Positions 1 through 5,401 are shown, numbered from the stretch's first letter. The stretch is DNA of 5,502 nucleotides from Deltaproteobacteria bacterium (GCA_019312685.1 JAFDCR010000034.1:1-5502); one strand, 5' to 3'. A program made the numbers and translations. The notes: a model not told the origin generated them from the sequence alone.

Positions 1-720
1 TTCAAAAAAGAAATCGCCGACCGTTATTTCGGATTTCGTAAAGTTATTGAGGATGATACCCAGGATTATGAGGACCAGGTCAGACAGTACTCCTATGTTC
101 TGGAAAAAAGAATCAGCTTTGACCTGATTCGTCTCTATATCCTCTTAAAAGATTCCGCCTTGATTCACCTTTTCTGCGAAGAGGCGGGCCTTGAGGAAAA
201 GCTCTTTTACGATGATGAACTCACCAATTCTCAGGCTATCATGTTGCGGGTTTTTCAGGGGGTCAGATTCCACGGGTTCACCAAGGCCGGCAGATTTAAG
301 AATTTCGGCCTGGATTGTTACAAGCGACTGGCAGAGCATGTTGATCAATATGGCAAAAAGATTGAAGCACTACGGGATGTCCAGGAAACCATCAGCGAAG
401 AGATAAAGCTCTTTTATCGAAAAAACGATATTAATGCCATCCTTAGTTTCATGCGCTCAATGGGAAATCCGGATTTAAGTTCTCACTTGGCCGGTGGTAT
501 GGAGGTAGGAATGGCGGAGTCATTAGAAAAAAAACTGGAAATCAAACCACCCTTCCCAATTGAGCAATATCTGCCGGTTATACCCAACCTCAAATCCCCG
601 GACCGCATTCACAAGGAGTTGTTGCGGCTTATAAAACAGGCATATTCCGGGCAGGATGATCAAATTCTGAACATCTTCTCCCAAAAAGTGCCTTTTCCGC
701 ACCGTAAAGACGACCGATAG
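1..720 (+). CDS. Conserved hypothetical protein, 3' part (239 codons visible)
   Basis: The frame is open from the first base of the window to a TAG at 718-720, so the gene begins upstream and only its C-terminal 239 residues are seen. A TTG at 160 is only an internal codon, because protein-like sequence continues unbroken before it (for example YFGFRKVIEDD near the left edge and EKRISFDLIRLYILLKD just before it). The product is soluble, with no membrane span or signal peptide in the visible part. It is rich in charged residues and seems largely helical: motifs such as GRFKNFGLDCYKRLAEHV and EEIKLFYRKNDINAILSFM alternate hydrophobic and charged positions. It ends in a proline-containing tail and a basic end (PFPHRKDDR). 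I do not recognise a named domain; it resembles uncharacterised proteins I associate with sulfate-reducing Desulfobacterota. No function can be assigned. No strong terminator follows it; only a 6-bp TATCAG/CTGATA dyad without a T-run lies just after the stop. Confidence 0.85.
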   Translation, partial: FKKEIADRYFGFRKVIEDDTQDYEDQVRQYSYVLEKRISFDLIRLYILLKDSALIHLFCEEAGLEEKLFYDDELTNSQAIMLRVFQGVRFHGFTKAGRFKNFGLDCYKRLAEHVDQYGKKIEALRDVQETISEEIKLFYRKNDINAILSFMRSMGNPDLSSHLAGGMEVGMAESLEKKLEIKPPFPIEQYLPVIPNLKSPDRIHKELLRLIKQAYSGQDDQILNIFSQKVPFPHRKDDR

Positions 721-933
721 CTTGTTTATCAGAAGCAGAGATTCAGTAACTGATATAACTTATTGGGGAAGTTTACAGGTAATTTTTGCTGAAAGAACAA
801 TCAACATACCCACAGAAAGGAAATTTCCTGGAAAGTCGATCTATTTTTTAAACCGGTTGTATCTTCAGCTTGTTAGACTTTACAGTTTTTTAAATTTGAA
901 AGGTTTTACAATAACTGCTTATAAGCCTTCCAT
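721..933. other. AT-rich spacer, no gene
   Basis: This stretch lies between two convergent genes. A 71-codon plus-strand frame crosses it from a TTG at 722, but it has no ribosome site and no recognisable composition, so I do not call it. Short dyads are visible: AGGAAATTTCCT (818-829), overlapping TTTCCTGGAAA (824-834), and GCTTATAAGC (917-926). None has the GC stem and T-run of an intrinsic terminator. Confidence 0.6.
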
Positions 934-948
934 TTAAGAAGATACAAC
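856..948. repeat. 11-bp inverted repeat straddling the end of the ABM gene
   Basis: GTTGTATCTTC at 856-866 is matched by its exact reverse complement GAAGATACAAC at 938-948, with 71 bases between. The right arm encodes the last codons of the minus-strand ABM gene (V-V-S-S) and the left arm lies in the spacer beyond its stop. It could fold in the 3' end of the ABM transcript, but the loop is long and no T-run follows, so it is not a standard terminator. Confidence 0.4.
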
Positions 949-1221
949 ATAGTGCTGTATACTGGGCGGACCGACAAACAGGGGTGAGATCTTAGCTAAC
1001 TGCTCCTGGAGGTATCCGCTGGATTCACCGGCGATCATATCATCTTCAGTTTCCCAGATGGTGATTGAAATAAACTTGCTTGTTTCCGGATCCGTCAGGA
1101 GGTTCATACTCTTGAACCCCTTCTGTTTTTTTGCTTCAGGCATAACGCTTTCCTGGTAAATCCTTATCGCCTCTTCCTGTTTATCAATCTTGACCTTTCC
1201 CAATATCACCCTGGCATGCAT
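934..1221 (-). CDS. ABM-domain (antibiotic biosynthesis monooxygenase-like) protein, 95 aa
   Basis: This is a small cytoplasmic protein with the size and layout of the ABM / dimeric alpha-beta barrel family. A first strand (HARVILGKVKI, residues 2-12) is followed by a helix (about 14-33, EEAIRIYQESVMPEAKKQ), the turn KGFKSMNLL, a strand ending in the typical ...ITIWE segment (W56, E57), a second helix (about 59-78) and a last strand (IQHYVV). Members act as small dimeric monooxygenases on quinone-like or haem-like substrates, or as sensors; nothing here fixes the substrate. I start at the ATG at 1221 because a good Shine-Dalgarno (GGGAGA) lies about 7 bases before it. The frame can be extended to a TTG at 1254, but that adds an unrelated 11 residues with no ribosome site. 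The gene is transcribed divergently from the antiporter and shares its 315-bp upstream region. No clear intrinsic terminator follows it. Confidence 0.88.
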   Translation of the reverse strand: MHARVILGKVKIDKQEEAIRIYQESVMPEAKKQKGFKSMNLLTDPETSKFISITIWETEDDMIAGESSGYLQEQLAKISPLFVGPPSIQHYVVSS

Positions 1222-1278
1222 AAATTGTTCTCCCGGTCCAGAAATTTTTAACAAAAAAACAATTTGGTCTTAATAACA

Positions 1279-1307
1279 GATATACCAGAACTTCATCATA
1301 AGTCCAA
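1279..1307 (-). promoter_or_regulatory. Weaker alternative promoter candidate for the ABM gene
   Basis: On the minus strand TTGGAC (1307-1302) is followed by exactly 17 bases and TATATC (1284-1279). The hexamers match consensus only partly, but the spacing is ideal and the start would lie about 50 bases before the ABM ATG, a more usual leader length than that of the upstream candidate. Confidence 0.25.
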
Positions 1308-1412
1308 ATTCCTTATAAAAAATTAAATTTTTCTTACATTTTCAATACAGGGATTTTGGAGTTTTATCTAGTTTGAAAGACTCAACTTAATACCTGTCTG
1401 AAGAAAACAATC

Positions 1413-1418
1413 TATAAT
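1413..1418 (+). promoter_or_regulatory. Candidate -10 element for the antiporter gene
   Basis: A perfect TATAAT lies at 1413-1418 on the plus strand, but the expected -35 position (about 1390-1395) reads poorly. It overlaps the -10 of the minus-strand promoter candidate, so the two could not be occupied at once. Confidence 0.3.
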
Positions 1419-1443
1419 ATTTACTTTCAATTAACGCTGTCAA
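1414..1443 (-). promoter_or_regulatory. Sigma-70-type promoter candidate for the ABM gene
   Basis: On the minus strand TTGACA (1443-1438, perfect -35) is followed after 18 bases by TATTAT (1419-1414, one mismatch from TATAAT). This is the best sigma-70-like match seen in the window. It points towards the ABM gene, leaving a leader of about 185 bases. Confidence 0.45.
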
Positions 1444-1536
1444 CAAGTTAAGATGGAAATTATTGATTTGAATGTTATTATAGTTAACAGGGAGAATTCT
1501 GTCGGCGCAGTCTAATAGCAATAATGAGGTTTAGAG

Positions 1537-4044
1537 ATGGAATCAGCACATTTTGTCGCTTCACTGGTTGCTACCATTGTCGGCCTGCTGTTGGTGGCAT
1601 CGTTCACCTCAACCCTGGCAAAACGTCTCCACCTGCCTTTTACGGTCATGCTGGTAATTGCCGGTATGCTGCTGGCTATCCTGGCCAGGCACGGTCCGCA
1701 TTTCCTGCATGGAATAGTCCAGTTTACAATCTCACCGGAAGTTATTCTTTTCGTCTTTCTGCCCACGCTTATCTACGAATCCGCCTTTAATCTGGATTAC
1801 CGGCAGTTGCGGCAGAACATCATGCCGGTTCTGCTCCTTGCTGTCCCCGGGCTGCTTCTGTCAACCTGTATAATCGGCTTCGTTATCCATTACTTTACAT
1901 CCATCGACTTTGTAGCCGCCCTGCTGCTTGGCTCCATTCTCAGCGCCACTGATCCGGTTGCCGTAATTTCGATCTTTAAACAACTTGGAACACCCAAGCG
2001 TCTGACTGTTTTGGTTGAAGGAGAAAGTCTCTTTAATGATGCCACCTCCATAGTGGTCTCCAAGATCCTTGTGGGCATCATAGCTGCCGGCTATTTCAGC
2101 AAGGCGACAATTGCCTCCGGTATTGTTGATTTTTTTGTTGTATTCTTAGGAGGCATCCTGGTCGGCTGTCTGGCGGCAATAATTATCGGCCTGATACTAG
2201 GACAGATTGAAAGCGATTCCTTCATTGAGATATCATTGACCACAATCCTGGCATATTTCTCTTTCCTGATAGCAGAGGAACTCTTTCACGTCAGCGGTGT
2301 AATGGCAACAGTTGCGGCCGGGGTAACCATGAGCAGCTGGGGCAGGACCAAGATATCTCCCTCGGTGGCCGGTTACATGGAAAATTTCTGGGAATACATG
2401 GCCCATCTTGCCAATGCCCTTATTTTTCTGCTGGTGGGTCTGCGGGTGGAGCTCAAGGCACTGTTAACCTCTTTTGACCTGCTTCTCTTGGTGGTTGTGA
2501 CCATGCTGATTTCACGGGAACTAGTACTATTCATCCTGGTACCTTTATCAAGAAGCCTTGCCCCACAGGTTGAACCGGTTAACCGTCAATACCAGACCGT
2601 AATGTGGTGGGGTGGACTGCGTGGTGCTATTGCCCTTGCCATCGTTCTCAGCCTGAAAGATTTTGCCTACGCGGATACCTTTATCGCCCTGGTTATGGGA
2701 GCTGTGCTGTTTACCCTGCTGGTGCAGGGACTGACCATAGAGAAACTGGTGCGCTGGCTGGGCCTCAATAAATTGAGCCCGGCCGATAAAATCACCCGGG
2801 CTGAGGGATTGCTGACTGCTAAAGAGCATGCCTTGAAACGCATACCGGAATTGCAGCAAGGAGGGCTTTTTTCCCAGCGCGTTGCCGGCAAAATGCAAAA
2901 ACTCTGCAATGAAGAAATTGATCTTCTGCGGCATACACTCAAGCAGCTGCGCCACGAGGCTTTTGACAGGGACCAGGAAAGACTGCTTCTTTTTTCCAAG
3001 TGCTTAGGTGAAGAAAAAAATTTCTATTACGAACTGTTCAGCAAGAATCATCTCTCCGAGCAGGCAATGAAGGACCTGTGGAATTCAGTCGATCTGCAGT
3101 ACGATGCCCTGCGAACCGGTAAACCCCTTCCACACTTTACCCTTCACTCTCCCACGGCAAATCCTCTCAAGCGGGCTTTTGCAAAATTCTTCAGCAGGAT
3201 GCCGGTTTTACGCCGCATATCAGAACATTGGCGCATGATAGTCATTGCCAGAGAATATGAAGAGGCCTGGGGACGTTATCAGGGAAGCACCAAGATCCTG
3301 GCTAACATAAAAAAAATGTTCTCCCTTGAAGCCATTCCAAAAGATGTCATCAATGAGATCATTGAACATTATCAATATTGGCGCGACTCAGCCCGGCAAA
3401 GGATCGACCGCACTGCCGAACAGCTGCCGGAGTTTGTCAATTCCATGCAGTTGCGCCTTGCAGGTTTGCTGATCACCCAGGCCCAGGAAGAGGTTATCAC
3501 GTCTGAGACCCGGTCCGGCTTCATTCCTTCCGGTGTAGCTAAAACTATCCTGAAGGAACTCTTTGCCAAAGTTTACGTTCTGCGTGAACGTGACCTTAAT
3601 CCACTGCAGATTGATCCGGCAGAGCTTCTCCGTAAAGTACCGTTCTTCAAAGATATTACCGCCGATGAAATCACCAGGGTAACGGAAAAACTCAAACCTC
3701 TGACCCTGCCGGAAAATGAAATAGTTATCAGGCAAAATGAAAGAGGTGACACCCTGTATCTCATCTCCCGGGGAGTTATCCGGGTTTCGCATAATGTAAA
3801 AGGCAAGGAAATTGATTTGGCAACCCTGATTGCCGGTGACTTCTTCGGAGAGATGGCCCTGCTGTATCATGAACCGCGCACCGCCACCTGCCGGACAATC
3901 ACTCCGTGCGTACTTTACGCTTTGAAACATGAAGACTTTATGGAAATACAGCAGACATGTTCGGAAATAAGAAAAACCCTTGAAGAGGCCGCAAAAAAAC
4001 GGACCGAAGAACTCCACAAGACCATGCCTGACAACAAGGATTAG
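1537..4044 (+). CDS. CPA1-type Na+/H+ antiporter with C-terminal cyclic-nucleotide-binding domain, 835 aa
   Basis: This inner-membrane protein is predicted to exchange Na+ (or K+) for H+ and so control internal pH and salt. Residues 1 to about 405 form the exchanger core, with a dozen or so hydrophobic spans. It carries the CPA1 signatures SATDPVAV (T138, D139), EGESLFNDAT (the N167-D168 pair typical of electroneutral exchangers), the conserved arginine in SREL (R327) and GGLRGA (R362). Residues about 410-690 are cytoplasmic, charged and helical. Residues about 697-800 are a cyclic-nucleotide-binding fold opening with RKVPFFKDI, whose phosphate-binding cassette GDFFGEMALL...PRTAT (767-784) keeps the key E772 and R781. 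A charged helical tail closes the protein. Ordinary bacterial NhaP proteins are about 400-550 residues, so this is a long fused form. The ATG at 1537 has TGAGG seven bases upstream. The gene stands alone, and regulation by cAMP, cGMP or another nucleotide is inferred from the intact cassette. Confidence 0.95.
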   Translation: MESAHFVASLVATIVGLLLVASFTSTLAKRLHLPFTVMLVIAGMLLAILARHGPHFLHGIVQFTISPEVILFVFLPTLIYESAFNLDYRQLRQNIMPVLLLAVPGLLLSTCIIGFVIHYFTSIDFVAALLLGSILSATDPVAVISIFKQLGTPKRLTVLVEGESLFNDATSIVVSKILVGIIAAGYFSKATIASGIVDFFVVFLGGILVGCLAAIIIGLILGQIESDSFIEISLTTILAYFSFLIAEELFHVSGVMATVAAGVTMSSWGRTKISPSVAGYMENFWEYMAHLANALIFLLVGLRVELKALLTSFDLLLLVVVTMLISRELVLFILVPLSRSLAPQVEPVNRQYQTVMWWGGLRGAIALAIVLSLKDFAYADTFIALVMGAVLFTLLVQGLTIEKLVRWLGLNKLSPADKITRAEGLLTAKEHALKRIPELQQGGLFSQRVAGKMQKLCNEEIDLLRHTLKQLRHEAFDRDQERLLLFSKCLGEEKNFYYELFSKNHLSEQAMKDLWNSVDLQYDALRTGKPLPHFTLHSPTANPLKRAFAKFFSRMPVLRRISEHWRMIVIAREYEEAWGRYQGSTKILANIKKMFSLEAIPKDVINEIIEHYQYWRDSARQRIDRTAEQLPEFVNSMQLRLAGLLITQAQEEVITSETRSGFIPSGVAKTILKELFAKVYVLRERDLNPLQIDPAELLRKVPFFKDITADEITRVTEKLKPLTLPENEIVIRQNERGDTLYLISRGVIRVSHNVKGKEIDLATLIAGDFFGEMALLYHEPRTATCRTITPCVLYALKHEDFMEIQQTCSEIRKTLEEAAKKRTEELHKTMPDNKD

Positions 4045-4141
4045 AAGTTTTCATTCTGTTGTAATGCTCATCAATAGCATGTTCACATAGCACAATAGTG
4101 CAAAATCCACATATTGTTTTACCAGACCCTATATATGTTTG

Positions 4142-4179
4142 TGGTGATATTGCCAGAGTACTCATTGGTCATATCACCA
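4142..4179 (+). promoter_or_regulatory. Duplicated dyad / hairpin, probable activator (UAS) site for the sigma-54 promoter
   Basis: TGGTGATATTGCCA (4142-4155) and TGGTCATATCACCA (4166-4179) are near-inverted copies: the outer nine bases are perfect complements, and each copy is itself a TGG-N8-CCA partial dyad. The copy centres are 24 bp apart and the loop is GAGTACTCAT. Relative to the start predicted from the sigma-54 promoter, the element lies at about -149 to -112, the usual distance for a sigma-54 enhancer-binding protein. As RNA it could also form a hairpin behind the antiporter gene, but it has no T-run, so I favour a protein-binding site. Confidence 0.45.
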
Positions 4180-4222
4180 AACTTTCCATTTTCCCATATT
4201 CATCAGGGCAACAGTAATTACT

Positions 4223-4235
4223 TAACAGTTTGAAA
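4223..4235 (-). promoter_or_regulatory. IHF-like site between activator site and sigma-54 promoter
   Basis: TAA-CAGT-TTGAAA fits the reverse of the IHF consensus (YAANNNNTTGATW) with one mismatch. It sits at about -68 to -56 from the predicted start, where IHF bends DNA at many sigma-54 promoters. The consensus is degenerate and the region is AT-rich, so the match alone is weak; its placement is what makes it worth noting. Confidence 0.25.
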
Positions 4236-4264
4236 TAGCTCAACATTGCTGCATTTTTCAAAAA

Positions 4265-4280
4265 TGGCACATGTTTTGCT
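4265..4280 (+). promoter_or_regulatory. Sigma-54 (RpoN) promoter for the small membrane protein gene
   Basis: TGGCAC-ATGTT-TTGCT matches the -24/-12 consensus TGGCAC-N5-TTGCW at every defined base, with GG (4266-4267) and GC (4278-4279) separated by exactly ten bases. The predicted start is near 4291, giving a 73-base leader before the ATG at 4364. It is in a non-coding spacer, correctly oriented, upstream of a gene with its own terminator. Just upstream overlaps the dyad CATTTTT-C-AAAAATG (4252-4266). Promoters of this class need an ATP-dependent activator, so the gene should be off by default. Confidence 0.72.
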
Positions 4281-4363
4281 GACTCAATCACAAACCTTTG
4301 GATTTTTGTAGAACGGAACGTTTGAAAACAAAGGGTGACCAATACAAATGAGGGGCTGGCAAA

Positions 4364-4507
4364 ATGAAAAATCTTAAAAAATCTCAAGAAAAGGAAATGA
4401 GTACTCTGGGTATGGCTTTCATGGGTTTATTAATGGGAGCTGGATCAATACTTGGCATTTGGTTCCTTGGCGGCGTTATCCAGGTACTTCAAAAGGTAAT
4501 GGGCTAA
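4364..4507 (+). CDS. Small single-span membrane protein, 47 aa, unrecognised
   Basis: A short frame from ATG 4364 to TAA 4505-4507. AGGGG at 4351-4355 lies eight bases before the ATG, a strong ribosome site, and an in-frame TGA at 4349-4351 rules out an earlier start. The protein has a basic and polar N-terminus (MKNLKKSQEKE), one hydrophobic helix from about residue 14 to 39, and a short tail with two more basic or polar residues. The positive-inside rule puts the N-terminus in the cytoplasm. The helix is rich in glycine and methionine with overlapping GxxxG spacings (G21/G25, G27/G31), which suggests packing against another helix or self-association. I do not recognise the family; it is not clearly AtpZ, CydX or CcoQ. 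Its consensus sigma-54 promoter, strong ribosome site and strong terminator indicate a real, monocistronic, conditionally expressed gene. A partner protein is likely but unknown; the upstream antiporter is only one possibility. Confidence 0.75.
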   Translation: MKNLKKSQEKEMSTLGMAFMGLLMGAGSILGIWFLGGVIQVLQKVMG

Positions 4508-4529
4508 TTTTCAAACTCATTATCGTATA

Positions 4530-4549
4530 GGACTTAGAGGGTGAAGTCC
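4530..4549 (+). other. Upstream hairpin in the 3' UTR of the small gene
   Basis: GGACTT (4530-4535) pairs with AAGTCC (4544-4549) around the loop AGAGGGTG. The loop and stem together contain TTAGAGGGTG, a near copy of the left arm of the terminator that follows (TTAGAGGGGGTG at 4553), so the two elements could compete for pairing. Confidence 0.5.
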
Positions 4550-4553
4550 GCGT

Positions 4554-4597
4554 TAGAGGGGGTGTTTTGCTACTTAAAGCACTCCCTCTATTTTTTT
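4554..4597 (+). terminator. Strong rho-independent terminator of the small membrane protein gene
   Basis: The arms at 4554-4568 and 4576-4590 pair over 15 positions with only two G-U wobbles (TAGAGGGGGTG... with ...CACTCCCTCTA), closing a seven-base loop, and are followed at once by seven T residues (4591-4597). It lies 46 bases after the stop codon. There is no A-run on the other side, so it acts only on the plus strand and not on the convergent DUF3144 gene. Confidence 0.93.
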
Positions 4598-4693
4598 GCT
4601 GCATCATTGAGCTAATGTTTACCAAGGACAACTTATTTAACCTGCAACTGGCCGTGAAACAGGAAGTGCACTATAAAAGCTGAAGGAAACTTT

Positions 4694-4969
4694 TCAAATT
4701 CCTTTTTCCTGGGTTTGTATCTTAATGTAATCCTCAATATTTATCCGCAGCATTTCAGTAAATACCTTGACAAAATCCTGCACCTGTTCCTCCCTGTCTT
4801 CAGCCAAGTTACCTGTCCGCAGCGATGCCTCATAGGCGCAGTATCTTGCCGCTGCAAATCTTAATGCAACCCCGACATCCCCGGATTTGTCTGTTTCAGC
4901 CATCTTGTTGGCAAGATTGATAAATTCGTCGGCATAGTCATAAATCTTTTCATCCCTGTTTTTTTCCAT
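4694..4969 (-). CDS. DUF3144 family protein, 91 aa
   Basis: This small soluble, mostly helical protein matches the DUF3144 pattern as I know it: YDYADEFINLAN (10-21), then a short linker, VALRFAAARYCAYEASL (34-50) with the characteristic alanine-rich FAAAR-type helix, then an acidic helix and a final segment ending MLRINIEDYI (73-82), where the family usually ends in a similar acidic ..DDYI motif. The function of DUF3144 is unknown. I start at ATG 4969 because AGAGGGG precedes it by about seven bases; the frame runs on to 5032, but those 21 extra residues include the ribosome site and look unlike the family. It faces the small membrane protein gene tail to tail, separated by the plus-strand terminator. 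No clear promoter or terminator of its own is seen. A 33-codon frame in the same direction (5075-4974) stops four bases before this start and may be a leader. Confidence 0.88.
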   Translation of the reverse strand: MEKNRDEKIYDYADEFINLANKMAETDKSGDVGVALRFAAARYCAYEASLRTGNLAEDREEQVQDFVKVFTEMLRINIEDYIKIQTQEKGI

Positions 4970-5401
4970 CTGTTCACCCCTCTTTGTATTTTGCCTGAAG
5001 ATCAGGACTCTGCTGTTCAAGCGCTCTCGCATCTGGAGACAGTGGTACCTGTCCCGAGACCACTCCTTGCAGCATAACTGAAGGCAGTCACCTTGTTGAC
5101 ATGATTGTTGCCTTGAATCCCCTGTGCCAGGGATGTTGCAAAATCCTCATAAACGAACCCATACCCTTCGGCACCATAAAAATGACCCAATACCTGCAGT
5201 TATCTTTGCTTTCAAGCCCTTTTATCCAGTCCGCCTTAACACTATAAAGCATATTCGGAAACTTTAAAACCGGGAAGCTCTTTGGGGATAATAAGCTTTT
5301 TCCCGAAAAAATATCGACAAAATTCAATGATTCCGGTAAGATTAGGGATGCAGGATTACGAACCAGACCGCTGCCCGGTCACATCACAAATCGATTTATC
5401 A
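4970..5401. other. Spacer without a convincing gene; protein-like relic segments on the minus strand
   Basis: About 430 bases between the divergent DUF3144 gene and the plus-strand gene at 5402. No frame has both a ribosome site and a recognisable product. On the minus strand three protein-like stretches occur: 5355-5242, with no start codon, ending KKLIIPKELPGFKVSEYAL; 5190-5017 in the same frame after several stops, containing YGFVYEDFATSLAQGIQG; and 5075-4974 in another frame, ending LEQQSPDLQAKYKEG just before the DUF3144 start. They may be remains of decayed genes or coincidence. A 79-codon minus-strand frame (5327-5088) is not convincing. Small dyads include AGTGGT/ACCACT (5041-5046 and 5059-5064), which encloses GGTACC. 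Confidence 0.5.
5242..5355 (-). pseudogene. Possible 3' gene fragment with no start codon
   Basis: A 37-codon stretch on the minus strand between a TAA (5356-5358) and a TAG (5242-5244). It has no ATG, GTG or TTG, yet it reads like the end of a real protein, with a mix of hydrophobic and basic residues and the ending KKLIIPKELPGFKVSEYAL. If genuine, it is the tail of a gene whose start has been lost or lies in another frame to the right. I do not recognise the family. Chance cannot be excluded for a segment this short. Confidence 0.22.

Larger units (their letters stand above)
1222..1536. promoter_or_regulatory. Divergent intergenic promoter region (ABM gene / antiporter)
   Basis: This 315-bp AT-rich region separates the two divergent genes and contains no plausible ORF. 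It holds overlapping promoter-like elements on the two strands near 1413-1443 and a weaker minus-strand candidate at 1279-1307, listed separately. Starting near 1407 would give the ABM mRNA a leader of roughly 185 bases, and the antiporter leader would be about 110 bases. Minor symmetric sequences (AGAATTCT at 1493-1500, GTTAAC at 1483-1488, AATTTGG/CCAAATT at 1261-1267 and 1304-1310) are present but are not clearly operators. No riboswitch fold is recognised. Confidence 0.5.

Noticed and set aside
145..348. Minus-strand and other-frame ORFs inside the left-edge gene (also 191-406 plus)
   Set aside because: They are shadows of the plus-strand coding frame, which is open through the whole stretch with coherent protein sequence.
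722..937. Plus-strand frame of 71 codons beginning with TTG
   Set aside because: It has no ribosome site, a rare start, an AT-rich composition with no recognisable pattern, and an end that runs into the ABM gene on the other strand.
1512..3806. Many minus-strand and alternate-frame ORFs across the antiporter gene
   Set aside because: They all overlap a clearly real 835-codon gene with family motifs; none has its own ribosome site or recognisable product.
4063..4105. Small dyads just after the antiporter stop (ATGCT/AGCAT, GCAC/GTGC) as a terminator
   Set aside because: The stems are only four to five pairs and no T-run follows at the right distance.
4169..4171. TGA in the minus-strand spacer frame as a selenocysteine codon
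   Set aside because: There is no recognisable selenoprotein context, no supporting family, and the reading frame itself is doubtful.
4615..4683. Plus-strand 22-codon frame (MFTKDNLFNLQL...) after the terminator
   Set aside because: It is too short, has no ribosome site, and lies beyond a strong terminator with no promoter in between.
5123..5141. TGGCAC on the minus strand upstream of the DUF3144 gene as a second sigma-54 promoter
   Set aside because: The -12 part reads ATTCA instead of TTGC, so the essential GC is missing.
5088..5327. Minus-strand 79-codon frame upstream of the DUF3144 gene
   Set aside because: It starts at TTG without a ribosome site, its product has no recognisable pattern, and it overlaps other equally weak protein-like frames. 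I keep the region as spacer with possible relics.
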